A DNA stretch of 6,768 bases from Armatimonadetes bacterium UBA5829 (GTDB taxonomy: Bacteria; Armatimonadota; UBA5829). A program made the position numbers and the translations under genes. This document shows positions 1 through 5,805 of the stretch, piece by piece (the stretch's first letter is position 1; each line of letters begins with the position of its first letter). The stretch is taken from the NCBI GenBank assembly GCA_002431715.1, contig DJHI01000071.1:5818-12585 (forward strand), given 5' to 3'. The notes under the pieces are model-generated. The model ran no database searches. It was not told the origin of the DNA and saw only the letters and a program-made list of their open reading frames with translations.

Positions 1-542
1 ATGGAATTGAGATTCCGCTTCTGCATGCATCGAACAGTGGCGGCATTCTAGCTTTCTCTGAGGCTGATTTCAATGCTGTCAGGCCCGGGATTATGCTCTA
101 CGGCCATTACCCGTCTAGTGAGGTGGAGCGCAGTATTCCTATACGTGAGGCTCTTGCTCTCAAAACCCGCATAGTTTTTCTCAAAGAAGCCGAGTCTGGA
201 ACGACAATCAGCTATGGCCGCACGCATACTCTCAAGCGAAAGTCGAAGGTCGCGACAATTCCAATCGGCTACGGCGACGGTTACTCCCGTTCGCTTTCAA
301 ATAAGGGCGAAGCGGCGGTACGAGGAGTCAGAGTGCCTCTAGTCGGCAGGGTGTGTATGGATCAGTGCATGCTCGATGTAACCGATGTCCCCGGTGTGGA
401 TGTAGGAGATGAAGTGGTTCTCTACGGCGGGGGATTTGACTACCTGAGCGTATCGCATATCGCGCAAATGATCGGCACAATTTCATATGAAGTTTTTTGC
501 AACATCAGCAGAAGAGTGCCCCGAGTATATCTGAACGAGTAG
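1..542 (+). CDS. alr: Alanine racemase, C-terminal part (5' end outside the window)
   Basis: PLP-dependent alanine racemase, which interconverts L- and D-alanine in the cytoplasm and supplies D-Ala for peptidoglycan. The first complete codon is at 3, and the frame is open from the window edge to TAG at 540-542, so about 179 residues of a protein usually near 370 are present. Visible family motifs are HASNSGG followed by VRPGIMLYG (end of the PLP barrel), ISYGRTHTL, IPIGYGDGYSR containing the family's catalytic tyrosine (codon 270-272), VGRVCMDQCMLDVT, and the C-terminal signature ISYEVFCNISRRVPRVY. The ATG at 93 is internal and not the true start, because conserved sequence continues upstream of it. 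The gene lies 61 bp before glpD on the same strand with no terminator between, so cotranscription is possible. The identification is from motifs; the catalytic lysine is outside the window. Confidence 0.95.
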   Translation, partial: GIEIPLLHASNSGGILAFSEADFNAVRPGIMLYGHYPSSEVERSIPIREALALKTRIVFLKEAESGTTISYGRTHTLKRKSKVATIPIGYGDGYSRSLSNKGEAAVRGVRVPLVGRVCMDQCMLDVTDVPGVDVGDEVVLYGGGFDYLSVSHIAQMIGTISYEVFCNISRRVPRVYLNE

Positions 543-580
543 TCACGGGAGACTGCACGCGTATGAGGGGCAACTAAAAG

Positions 581-593
581 ATTTACCGTAAAT
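581..593. repeat. 13-bp perfect palindrome just upstream of the glpD ribosome binding site
   Basis: ATTTAC-C-GTAAAT is a perfect inverted repeat one base before the TGGAG of the glpD ribosome binding site, in the 61-bp alr-glpD gap. It could be an operator for an internal promoter or a small mRNA hairpin close to the RBS. The half-site ATTTAC/GTAAAT recurs in the downstream intergenic region (5201-5206, 5247-5252, 5318-5323), but also inside genes, so a shared regulator is only a guess. Confidence 0.3.
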
Positions 594-594
594 T

Positions 595-598
595 GGAG
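595..598 (+). promoter_or_regulatory. Ribosome binding site of glpD
   Basis: GGAG lies 5 bases before the ATG at 604. It is the only good Shine-Dalgarno match near the start and supports ATG 604 as the initiation codon. Confidence 0.6.
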
Positions 599-603
599 AT
601 ATA

Positions 604-2097
604 ATGAACAGCAGACAATCGGACTCAGGAGGAGTTATCTCGCGCACTGAGGCGCTCAACAAAATTTCAAATGAACCACTGGATGTTCTTGTGATAGGCG
701 GCGGTATCGTAGGTTCCGGTATTGCAAGAGATGCCGCGATGCGCGGCCTCAAGACGGGCCTTGTGGAGCAATACGATATCGCCTATGGGACCAGCAGCCG
801 TTCAAGTCGATTATTACACGGCGGTATCAGGTATCTGGCTCAGGGTAGAGTCGGGCTGGTGCATGAAGCGAGCGTAGAGAAGAGCGTAATAAGCAGGATT
901 GCGCCGCATGTCAGCGATCCGCTTCCGTTTTTATTTCCCACATATAAGTGTCCACCCTGGGGGCAATGGGCGCTTTGGAAACTTATGATAGGTGTGAAGA
1001 TATACGATTTCCTTTGTGGAGGACGAAACCTTGGTAAGTCGAGTTGGTTTTCTCCAAAGGGTCTGTTGAAGATTCTTCCCGGTATCAATCCCGACAAGCT
1101 GACAGGTGCGGTCAGATATTTCGATGGTCTTACAAACGACTCAAGACTTGTTGTCGATACCCTGCGTTCGGCATCGAATGCCGAAGCCATTATACTAAAC
1201 TATTGCCGAGCGGCCGAACCACAAATGCAGGATGGGTTATGGCACTGCACCCTCACCGACACCCTTACGAGCCGGACTTATACTATAACGAGCAAAACAG
1301 TGGTAAACTCGACCGGTCCCTGGGCGGAGCATTTCGACCAGAGTTCGGTTAAGCTTCGCCCTACTAAAGGCGTTCACCTGGTCATCTCTCGCGACCGCTT
1401 GCCCTCCGACGATGCCGTTGTAATGGTTGAGGACACCAGGATTCTCTTCGCAATTCCATGGGGTGAGAGGATGATTCTCGGCACCACCGATACGGATTAC
1501 TCCGGCAAAATAGAGGATGTAAAAGTAGAGCCCGAGGATGTAGATTATATTTTGGATGTCGTGAACGCATCTTTCCCTAGTGCAAAGCTGAACAAAGCTG
1601 ACATAATAAGCAGTTGGGCAGGGCTTAGGCCGCTGATTTGCAATGGGAAAGGCGGCCCTTCGGACATTTCACGTTCACATGAGATCAAGATGCCTGAGCC
1701 CGGTTGGCTGGATATCTCCGGTGGAAAGCTGACTACTTATCGACTTATGGCTCAACAGTCCGTGGATAAGCTCGAATCATACCTTGGCAGGGGAAAGACA
1801 AAGTGCCATACAGCTGATGAGCCTTTGCTGAATGCCGATGAAGCTGCAAAGGCGAGCGGCATTATTCCGCTTGAGCCTTCGAAAGAGCTTGTAGAGCATT
1901 ATTGCAAAAATGAGTGGGCAATCCATCTTGATGATATAATGATCAGAAGGACCAGTTGGACCCATTATCGAACCGATGCTAAGGAGATAGCGCAGAAAGT
2001 CGCTGACTGGATGGCTGAGATTTTCGACTGGGACGATAACCGCAAAGCTGAAGAACTGCTGAATGCGGCCTACTCTCAACTAAAAACTGATAACTAA
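604..2097 (+). CDS. glpD: FAD-dependent glycerol-3-phosphate dehydrogenase
   Basis: Oxidises sn-glycerol-3-phosphate to dihydroxyacetone phosphate and passes electrons through FAD to the membrane quinone pool. It is 497 residues, close to E. coli GlpD (about 500). Seen in order: N-terminal Rossmann motif VIGGGIVGSG (residues 30-39) with acidic E55 at the end of the second strand; the GlpD signature GTSSRSSRLLHGGIRYL (62-78); the FAD-contact segment VVNSTGPWAE (233-242); GTTDTDYSG (293-301); WAGLRPL (338-344); SGGKLTTYR (372-380); then a C-terminal helical domain around DDIMIRRTSW (443-452). There is no C-terminal iron-sulfur or BFD-like extension as in anaerobic GlpA, so the single-subunit GlpD type is favoured. 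Start ATG 604 follows GGAG. The last codons and the TAA lie in a run of AACTNNN heptamers shared with the gpsA start. No glycerol kinase or facilitator gene is in the window. Confidence 0.95.
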   Translation: MNSRQSDSGGVISRTEALNKISNEPLDVLVIGGGIVGSGIARDAAMRGLKTGLVEQYDIAYGTSSRSSRLLHGGIRYLAQGRVGLVHEASVEKSVISRIAPHVSDPLPFLFPTYKCPPWGQWALWKLMIGVKIYDFLCGGRNLGKSSWFSPKGLLKILPGINPDKLTGAVRYFDGLTNDSRLVVDTLRSASNAEAIILNYCRAAEPQMQDGLWHCTLTDTLTSRTYTITSKTVVNSTGPWAEHFDQSSVKLRPTKGVHLVISRDRLPSDDAVVMVEDTRILFAIPWGERMILGTTDTDYSGKIEDVKVEPEDVDYILDVVNASFPSAKLNKADIISSWAGLRPLICNGKGGPSDISRSHEIKMPEPGWLDISGGKLTTYRLMAQQSVDKLESYLGRGKTKCHTADEPLLNADEAAKASGIIPLEPSKELVEHYCKNEWAIHLDDIMIRRTSWTHYRTDAKEIAQKVADWMAEIFDWDDNRKAEELLNAAYSQLKTDN

Positions 2098-2105
2098 TAA
2101 CTATG
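2078..2105 (+). repeat. Four AACTNNN heptamers spanning the glpD stop and gpsA start
   Basis: Four consecutive 7-bp units, each beginning AACT (at 2078, 2085, 2092 and 2099), run across the glpD-gpsA junction. They encode the last GlpD residues, supply its TAA (and a second in-frame TAA at 2098), and include the gpsA ATG at 2103. The preceding seven bases (TACTCTC) look like a degenerate unit. AACT is also the conserved part of the reverse complement of the AGTTGAG units at 6398-6474, so both arrays may belong to one repeat class in opposite orientation. Confidence 0.6.
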
Positions 2106-3104
2106 ATAATATCTGTATTAGGCTCAGGAAGCTGGGGCACTTCCCTTGCTGTTCTGTTAGGAAAAAAAGGATACCCTGTCAAACTTTGGAGCAGGCGAAA
2201 CGACCTAGCCGCTGCTATCGCTCGTGATCGTGTCAACAGGCAATATCTGCCGGATGCAGCCCTGCCGGACACTATTGTCAGCACTTCGGATATCGATGAA
2301 GCTCTCGATGCCGCTCAAGCAGTGGTTTTAGCGATTCCCAGCACCGGAGTGCGTCAGGTTTTGTCTTCCATACGAGGTAAAATTGACTCCGACGCTTTGC
2401 TGATTCATGCAGGCAAGGGCCTTGAAAGCGAGACCGGTTTGCGCGGCTCTGAGGTCATTGCCGCCGAACTTGGTAATGAGATCGGCCGCGGATGCGTAGC
2501 TCTATCGGGTCCAAATCTCGCTGTTGAGCTTGCTTGTGATATCCCGACGGCTACAGTCGTTGCCTCTTCAGATATGGATCGTGCCGCCAAGGCTCAGGAG
2601 ATGTTTTCTTCTCCCAGCCTGCGGGTTTATCGAAATACTGACATTGCAGGTGTCGAACTCGGCGGTGCATTGAAGAATGTATTTGCAATCGGCGCAGGAA
2701 TATCAGACGGCCTTGGTTACGGTGATAACACCAAAGCCACAATGGTCACGCGCGGTTTAGCTGAGATGACCCGGCTTGGAGTTGCTTTGGGAGCCGATTC
2801 CAAGACGTTTACGGGCCTTTCAGGGTTTGGTGACCTGATGGCAACCAGCGCAAGTCGCCTTTCTCGAAATTTGCGTCTCGGTATGATGCTGGGAGAAGGC
2901 AAAGGGCTGGAAGAAAGTCTCAGTGCATTGGGACAGGTAGCCGAGGGTATGCCTACCTGCGAAGCTGCTTATCTTCTCGGCCAAAAACATGGAATATACA
3001 TGCCGATTACAGAACAGATTCATGCAGTTCTCTTTGAAAGCAAACCGGCCAAACAAGCCGTCTGTGACCTTATGACCAGAGACCAAAAGGATGAGCTGTG
3101 TTAA
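2103..3104 (+). CDS. gpsA: NAD(P)H-dependent glycerol-3-phosphate dehydrogenase
   Basis: Cytosolic enzyme reducing dihydroxyacetone phosphate to sn-glycerol-3-phosphate, the backbone for phospholipid synthesis. At 333 residues it has the usual family length. Motifs seen: N-terminal dinucleotide-binding GSGSWG (7-12); HAGKGLE with K105; LSGPNLAVE (134-142); the catalytic-lysine segment GGALKNVFAIGAGI (K191); GLGYGDNTKA (203-212); GFGDLMAT (241-248); and SRN (254-256). The start is ATG 2103, five bases after the glpD stop. Residue 3 onward is already the conserved first strand, so no longer start is needed. No Shine-Dalgarno is visible because AT-rich heptamers occupy that space, which makes translational coupling to glpD likely. 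The 3' end overlaps the next gene by 14 bases. GpsA works in the opposite direction to GlpD, and the adjacent pair could form an NAD(P)H-to-quinone shuttle (inference). Confidence 0.96.
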   Translation: MIISVLGSGSWGTSLAVLLGKKGYPVKLWSRRNDLAAAIARDRVNRQYLPDAALPDTIVSTSDIDEALDAAQAVVLAIPSTGVRQVLSSIRGKIDSDALLIHAGKGLESETGLRGSEVIAAELGNEIGRGCVALSGPNLAVELACDIPTATVVASSDMDRAAKAQEMFSSPSLRVYRNTDIAGVELGGALKNVFAIGAGISDGLGYGDNTKATMVTRGLAEMTRLGVALGADSKTFTGLSGFGDLMATSASRLSRNLRLGMMLGEGKGLEESLSALGQVAEGMPTCEAAYLLGQKHGIYMPITEQIHAVLFESKPAKQAVCDLMTRDQKDELC

Positions 3105-3936
3105 GATGTACGCAAACCAAAAGTCAAGTTACAGTATAGTTTCAGTTGATGATGAACCTATAGTCCATCAAATGCTCAAGCAGTTTTTTGATGAGTCGAA
3201 TCTGCCTATAGTGTTAATTGGCATCGCCAGATCAGGGTCTGAAGCGCTCAACCTGATTCTTCAGCTTCACCCGGATATTTGCCTGCTGGACATTCATATG
3301 GATGATATGAACGGCCTCGAACTTGCATCCAGACTTAGAGAGACACTGGATTACTATCCACGGGTTGTTTATCTGACTGCGTACGACAAGTTCGAATACG
3401 TTCAGAATGCAATAAGGCTTGGAGCGGCTGATTATATATTGAAACCAATCGATTGTAAAGAGCTCTTATCCACTTTACGCCATGTAATCGCTGATCTCCA
3501 ATCTCAGCGCATTGATGAACTAGAGAGAGACAAACTTAAAAAGCATATTAAAGCCGTTATGCCGAGTGCGGTTGCAGATGCTGCTCCTGCCGATCGAGAT
3601 AGGAACACAATCATTGCCAAAAGAGTCCGAGTATTTATCGATCAGCACCATAGTGAAAAACTAACCCTTGAGCTTGTTGCTTCTCAAGTAAATTTGAGCG
3701 CTAGTTATGTCGGTTCAATATTTAAGTCGGCATTTGGGCTGTCTTTTAGAGCATACCTTCGCTCAGTACGCATCGCAAGAGCTAAAGAACTGCTTCAAAA
3801 CCCCGCATTAAATCTTTCAGAGATTGCGCTGGAGGTCGGATACGATGACCTGAACTATTTCAGCCAGGCATTTCTCAAGGAAACTGGAGTCAGACCGAGT
3901 GAGTATCGCGGCGGAGGCAGGATGTGGGCGAAGTAA
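3091..3936 (+). CDS. Two-component response regulator, REC + AraC-type HTH (YesN-like)
   Basis: Predicted DNA-binding response regulator, partner of the kinase that follows. The receiver domain covers about residues 13-135: acidic pocket D20, D21 and E22; phosphoacceptor D67 in PDICLLDIHM; switch residue T96 in VVYLTAY; conserved K118 in YILKPID. A linker leads to a C-terminal AraC/XylS double helix-turn-helix at about 172-275, with the family signature running from LSEIALEVGYDDLNYFSQAF to GVRPSEYR. All phosphotransfer residues are intact. ATG 3091 overlaps gpsA by 14 bases. ATG 3106, one base after the gpsA stop, is an equally possible start since neither has a well-spaced Shine-Dalgarno (AAAAGG abuts 3091); translational coupling is likely. 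The gene overlaps the kinase by 13 bases. Its targets are unknown; by family it is an activator, and nearby candidates are its own operon or the promoter near 5391. Confidence 0.92.
   Translation: MSCVKMYANQKSSYSIVSVDDEPIVHQMLKQFFDESNLPIVLIGIARSGSEALNLILQLHPDICLLDIHMDDMNGLELASRLRETLDYYPRVVYLTAYDKFEYVQNAIRLGAADYILKPIDCKELLSTLRHVIADLQSQRIDELERDKLKKHIKAVMPSAVADAAPADRDRNTIIAKRVRVFIDQHHSEKLTLELVASQVNLSASYVGSIFKSAFGLSFRAYLRSVRIARAKELLQNPALNLSEIALEVGYDDLNYFSQAFLKETGVRPSEYRGGGRMWAK
3913..3917 (+). promoter_or_regulatory. Strong ribosome binding site deciding a GTG start for the kinase
   Basis: GGAGG ends six bases before GTG 3924, inside the 3' end of the response regulator gene. This is the best Shine-Dalgarno in the window. 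It selects the GTG start over the later in-frame ATG at 3957, which would cut into the PocR domain and has no such site. Confidence 0.75.
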
Positions 3937-5150
3937 ATCTATGTGATCTACTAAGCATGCCTGCATTCGAGGAAGCGGGCTCTCTTTTTTATCAGGCAAC
4001 GGGCATGGTGATCTCGTTTTATGATGAAAAAGGCAGGGTCGTCTTCTACCCAGTCCAAACACGCTGTGATTTTTGCAATCTTATACAGAGTTCTCCCGAG
4101 GGAAACCGCAGATGCAAGCAATCAGACAAAGAGGCCGCAGAAAAGGCTATGTCGATAGGAAAATCAATTTCATACACTTGCCATGCAGGTCTGATTGACA
4201 TAGTAGTTCCGGTTATTGTTGCTGGCAAAAAAATCGGCTGCTTTTACAGTGGCCAATTCCTTCCGACTCAGCCAACTCCAATGGGTTACGAAAAAATTCG
4301 TGCAAGAGTACATGACCTCGACCTTGATCTTGACAAACTGTGGAAATATTATCAGGCTGTGACGGTGGTAGATGAGTCTCAGATGGAGACGGCTATCGGT
4401 CTTCTGAGTATAATATGCAATCATCTTGTTGAAGGCGAGATAGCAATCAGAAGCGAGAGGGCTCTCACACGTGAGCAGAAAAAGCTTCGTAAGGCTGCTG
4501 AGGAACGCGCCCGTTTGGAGCGGGATCTGCGGGAGATGGAACAGCGTCTTCTCCAGGCGCAGATTAATCCTCACTTTCTATTCAATGCCTTAAACCTGAT
4601 AGTGGGCCAGTCGATGGCCGAGAAAGCTTCTCAGACAACGAATCTGGTAGGTAAGCTGTCCATTCTACTACGCAACTGTTTTACTCGCATCGGCAGCATG
4701 GTTTCTCTATCCGACGAGGTAGATAACGCGAGGGCCTATGTTGACATCTTCGCCGCCCGTTTTGAAAAGAATACGAGTGTAGAAATCGATCTTCCCTCAG
4801 ATTTGCGGAGTTTTTTAGTGCCTGCCCTTATACTTCAGCCATTAGTGGAAAATGCGCTGGTGCATGCTCTTCCCCAAAGTACTGGTCAGTTTGCAATTTA
4901 TATTAGCGCAAAAAGAGCCGGCGATACGGTTAGAATAATCATCGCTAATAATGGTCCCTCTCTAAACTCCGACGAATCAATACAGCTTGCACGGCTTCTG
5001 AAAAATCGAGATCCGGAAGGAAAACTAACCGGTCTTGCGGGTGTCAATCGCCGACTGAAATATTACTATGATGGGATAGAAGATCTGCAGGTAGATGACT
5101 CTAGTGGTTTCCAGGTTGTCATCAACATTCCTTTCAATCAAAAACGGTAA
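3924..5150 (+). CDS. Cytosolic PocR-domain sensor histidine kinase (LytS/YesM-type)
   Basis: Predicted soluble sensor kinase of 408 residues. The N-terminal PocR domain (about 8-170) carries the cysteines typical of the family: C48 and C51 in TRCDFC, C64 in GNRRC, C86-H87 in YTCHAGL, then PVIVAGKKIGCFYSGQF (96-112). PocR domains are predicted to sense small hydrocarbon derivatives, and Salmonella PocR responds to 1,2-propanediol. A coiled-coil-like charged helix follows (about 175-210). The His_kinase-type core has H217 in QAQINPHFLFNALN, and the ATPase domain has the N-box LQPLVENALVHA (N310), an ANNGP segment (341-345) with Asn where many kinases have Asp, and LTGLAGVNRRL (368-378) as the glycine-rich lid. 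No signal peptide or membrane helix is seen, so the ligand is likely intracellular. The start is GTG with GGAGG six bases upstream. It ends with tandem TAA codons. It is the last gene of the block. Confidence 0.93.
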   Translation: MGEVNLCDLLSMPAFEEAGSLFYQATGMVISFYDEKGRVVFYPVQTRCDFCNLIQSSPEGNRRCKQSDKEAAEKAMSIGKSISYTCHAGLIDIVVPVIVAGKKIGCFYSGQFLPTQPTPMGYEKIRARVHDLDLDLDKLWKYYQAVTVVDESQMETAIGLLSIICNHLVEGEIAIRSERALTREQKKLRKAAEERARLERDLREMEQRLLQAQINPHFLFNALNLIVGQSMAEKASQTTNLVGKLSILLRNCFTRIGSMVSLSDEVDNARAYVDIFAARFEKNTSVEIDLPSDLRSFLVPALILQPLVENALVHALPQSTGQFAIYISAKRAGDTVRIIIANNGPSLNSDESIQLARLLKNRDPEGKLTGLAGVNRRLKYYYDGIEDLQVDDSSGFQVVINIPFNQKR

Positions 5151-5217
5151 TAACCGCTCATCGATCTCTCCCGCAGCATCAAGTTTTCGATATCTAGGCA
5201 ATTTACGGTTAGTAAAG

Positions 5218-5327
5218 AGTCACATTTCCTGAGGAAATCTGACTTAGTAAATTGCACTTTCTTGGAATGGAACCCGTATACGTCGAAGTGCAATCTCCAA
5301 TACGAGTTTGGGGACTAATTTACTTAG
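5218..5327 (+). other. Candidate structured RNA: a hairpin abutting a three-way junction
   Basis: Pairings read directly from the sequence. Hairpin A: AGTCA-C-ATTTCC, loop TGA, GGAAAT-C-TGACT (5218-5244, 11 pairs, one C-C mismatch). P1: CTTAGTAAATT (5243-5253) with AATTTACTTAG (5317-5327), ten of eleven paired. P2: GCACTT (5254-5259) with AAGTGC (5286-5291), extendable to a perfect 9-bp repeat ATTGCACTT/AAGTGCAAT. P3: CTCCAA (5295-5300) with TTGGGG (5308-5313), with one U-G pair. P1, P2 and P3 are contiguous, as in a three-way junction. GCAATTTAC at 5198-5206 can instead pair with 5247-5255, giving an alternative fold. The strand is not proven, and conservation is unknown. Confidence 0.35.
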
Positions 5328-5419
5328 AGCGATCGGACTTTCAATTCCCCGTACTAATACCGGAACTAATCAAATTCTATCTTCGTCATATTAACATCCT
5401 TGATCAATGGGGTATATAA
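5267..5419 (+). CDS. Doubtful 50-codon open frame in the intergenic region
   Basis: ATG 5267 to TAA 5417-5419 reads a 50-residue peptide beginning MEPVYVEVQS and ending HINILDQWGI. Its composition is protein-like (aromatic and aliphatic residues alternating with charged ones). The frame is open back to 5243, so a TTG start at 5252 is also possible. There is no Shine-Dalgarno at either start, I recognise no family, and it runs through the candidate structured RNA and into a candidate promoter. It may be a remnant of a decayed gene or simply a chance open frame. Confidence 0.15.
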   Translation: MEPVYVEVQSPIRVWGLIYLERSDFQFPVLIPELIKFYLRHINILDQWGI

Positions 5420-5420
5420 G
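5391..5420 (+). promoter_or_regulatory. Sigma70-like promoter candidate for the zinc-ribbon gene
   Basis: TTAACA (5391-5396; five of six match TTGACA), an 18-base spacer, then TATAAG (5415-5420; five of six match TATAAT). The predicted transcription start is near 5427, which gives the zinc-ribbon mRNA a leader of about 180 nt. A 10-bp inverted repeat overlaps the promoter. No promoter-like match this good was seen elsewhere between the kinase and the zinc-ribbon gene. Confidence 0.45.
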
Positions 5421-5430
5421 TTAAGGATGT
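5394..5430. repeat. Inverted repeat enclosing the promoter -10 region (possible operator)
   Basis: ACATCCTTGA (5394-5403) and TTAAGGATGT (5421-5430) are inverted copies: eight perfect pairs plus one G-T and one A-T. The arms flank the TATAAG -10 element and reach the predicted start of transcription. The placement suits a dimeric repressor or looped operator. If it were transcribed as a hairpin it would require a start upstream of this promoter. Confidence 0.4.
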
Positions 5431-5543
5431 GCTTACAGCCGACCATGGTTCGGCAGGTCACACCAAACGCGGCAAACAAAGTGAAATACTGCCTTGAACT
5501 TGTATCAAAGAATGCTCTTCGGCGATATTGGTTCCAGGTCTAA
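5427..5543 (+). CDS. Doubtful 38-codon open frame in the leader of the zinc-ribbon gene
   Basis: ATG 5427 to TAA 5541-5543, with a second in-frame ATG at 5445. The peptide is basic and helix-prone (contains NKVKYCLELVSKNALRRYW). ATG 5427 coincides with the predicted transcription start, so it could be a leaderless leader peptide. ATG 5445 has no Shine-Dalgarno. I recognise no homologue, and a chance open frame is the default explanation. Confidence 0.15.
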   Translation: MCLQPTMVRQVTPNAANKVKYCLELVSKNALRRYWFQV

Positions 5544-5566
5544 GACGTGCAAATTGCGTAGCGGGC

Positions 5567-5582
5567 GACCGGTTATCCGGTC
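5567..5582 (+). promoter_or_regulatory. Perfect 6-bp leader hairpin upstream of the zinc-ribbon RBS
   Basis: GACCGG (5567-5572), loop TTAT, CCGGTC (5577-5582), ending 14 bases before the AAGAGGT ribosome binding site. An alternative long-range pairing of ACTGCCTTGA (5488-5497) with 5581-5592, with a two-base GG bulge, uses the last two bases of this hairpin, so the two folds exclude each other. Confidence 0.4.
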
Positions 5583-5609
5583 AAGGGGCAGTGGAAAGAG
5601 GTAAATACT

Positions 5610-5774
5610 ATGCGTTGCAGGTGTGGAAATGAGATAACACATGTGCCTGAACACCTTAAGGATCTTGCAAACTGGGTGTGCCAGCAGTGCACGAATGTCG
5701 CTCCGAAAGCCGACAGGACGTTGACTGATGAGCGAAAGAAACCGGCTGTCGATCAGAAGAAGAAAGCAGCCTGA
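5610..5774 (+). CDS. 54-residue CxCG zinc-ribbon miniprotein with a basic tail
   Basis: ATG 5610 to TGA 5772-5774 encodes 54 residues. The N-terminal half reads as a single zinc ribbon: first knuckle C3-R-C5-G, a VPEHL segment, and second knuckle C24-Q-Q-C27. This matches the general rCxCGxxixVPxx...CxxC ribbon pattern found in many small bacterial proteins and at the N-termini of larger ones. The second half (about 33-54) is lysine-rich and probably disordered, ending KKKAA, which would suit nucleic-acid or acidic-partner binding (inference). The start is well supported by AAGAGGT seven bases upstream, and a strong hairpin terminator follows 31 bases after the stop. The gene appears to be monocistronic with a long structured leader. 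The function is unknown. The whole reading frame is intact and not a fragment of an adjacent gene. Confidence 0.75.
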   Translation: MRCRCGNEITHVPEHLKDLANWVCQQCTNVAPKADRTLTDERKKPAVDQKKKAA

Positions 5775-5805
5775 TCGATCTGAGTGCGGTAGAGGAAAAT
5801 GACTT

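Larger units (their letters stand above)
5151..5609. other. Intergenic region with structured and regulatory signals but no confident gene
   Basis: This is 459 bases between the kinase stop and the zinc-ribbon start. No convincing terminator follows the kinase: the CGGT/ACCG hairpin at 5145-5156 is only 4 bp and has no T-tract. The region contains dense inverted repeats (5198-5327), a promoter candidate with a surrounding dyad (5391-5430), a leader with two competing stems (5488-5592), and two short open frames of 50 and 38 codons that I cannot validate. I recognise no known riboswitch class or stable RNA here. Confidence 0.6.

Noticed and set aside
93..542. ATG 93 as the start of a separate short gene
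   Set aside because: Alanine racemase motifs continue in frame upstream to the window edge, so this ATG is internal.
840..1352. Open frames on both strands inside glpD
   Set aside because: Out-of-frame shadows of an intact glpD with continuous family motifs.
4170..4574. 134-codon open frame on the minus strand
   Set aside because: It is a shadow of the PocR-kinase gene, whose domains are unambiguous on the plus strand.
5145..5156. Hairpin CGGT-AATA-ACCG at the kinase stop as a terminator
   Set aside because: It has only four base pairs and no following T-tract.
5400..5407. TTGATCAA as an FNR/CRP-like site
   Set aside because: An FNR site needs TTGAT and ATCAA separated by four bases. Here the halves are merged, and the octamer is part of the longer dyad region.
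5431..5609. Known riboswitch (c-di-GMP-I, cobalamin, glycine, fluoride)
   Set aside because: GGCAAAC at 5471-5477 resembles a piece of the c-di-GMP-I motif, but the other conserved segments are missing, and no consensus of the other classes can be laid over the leader.
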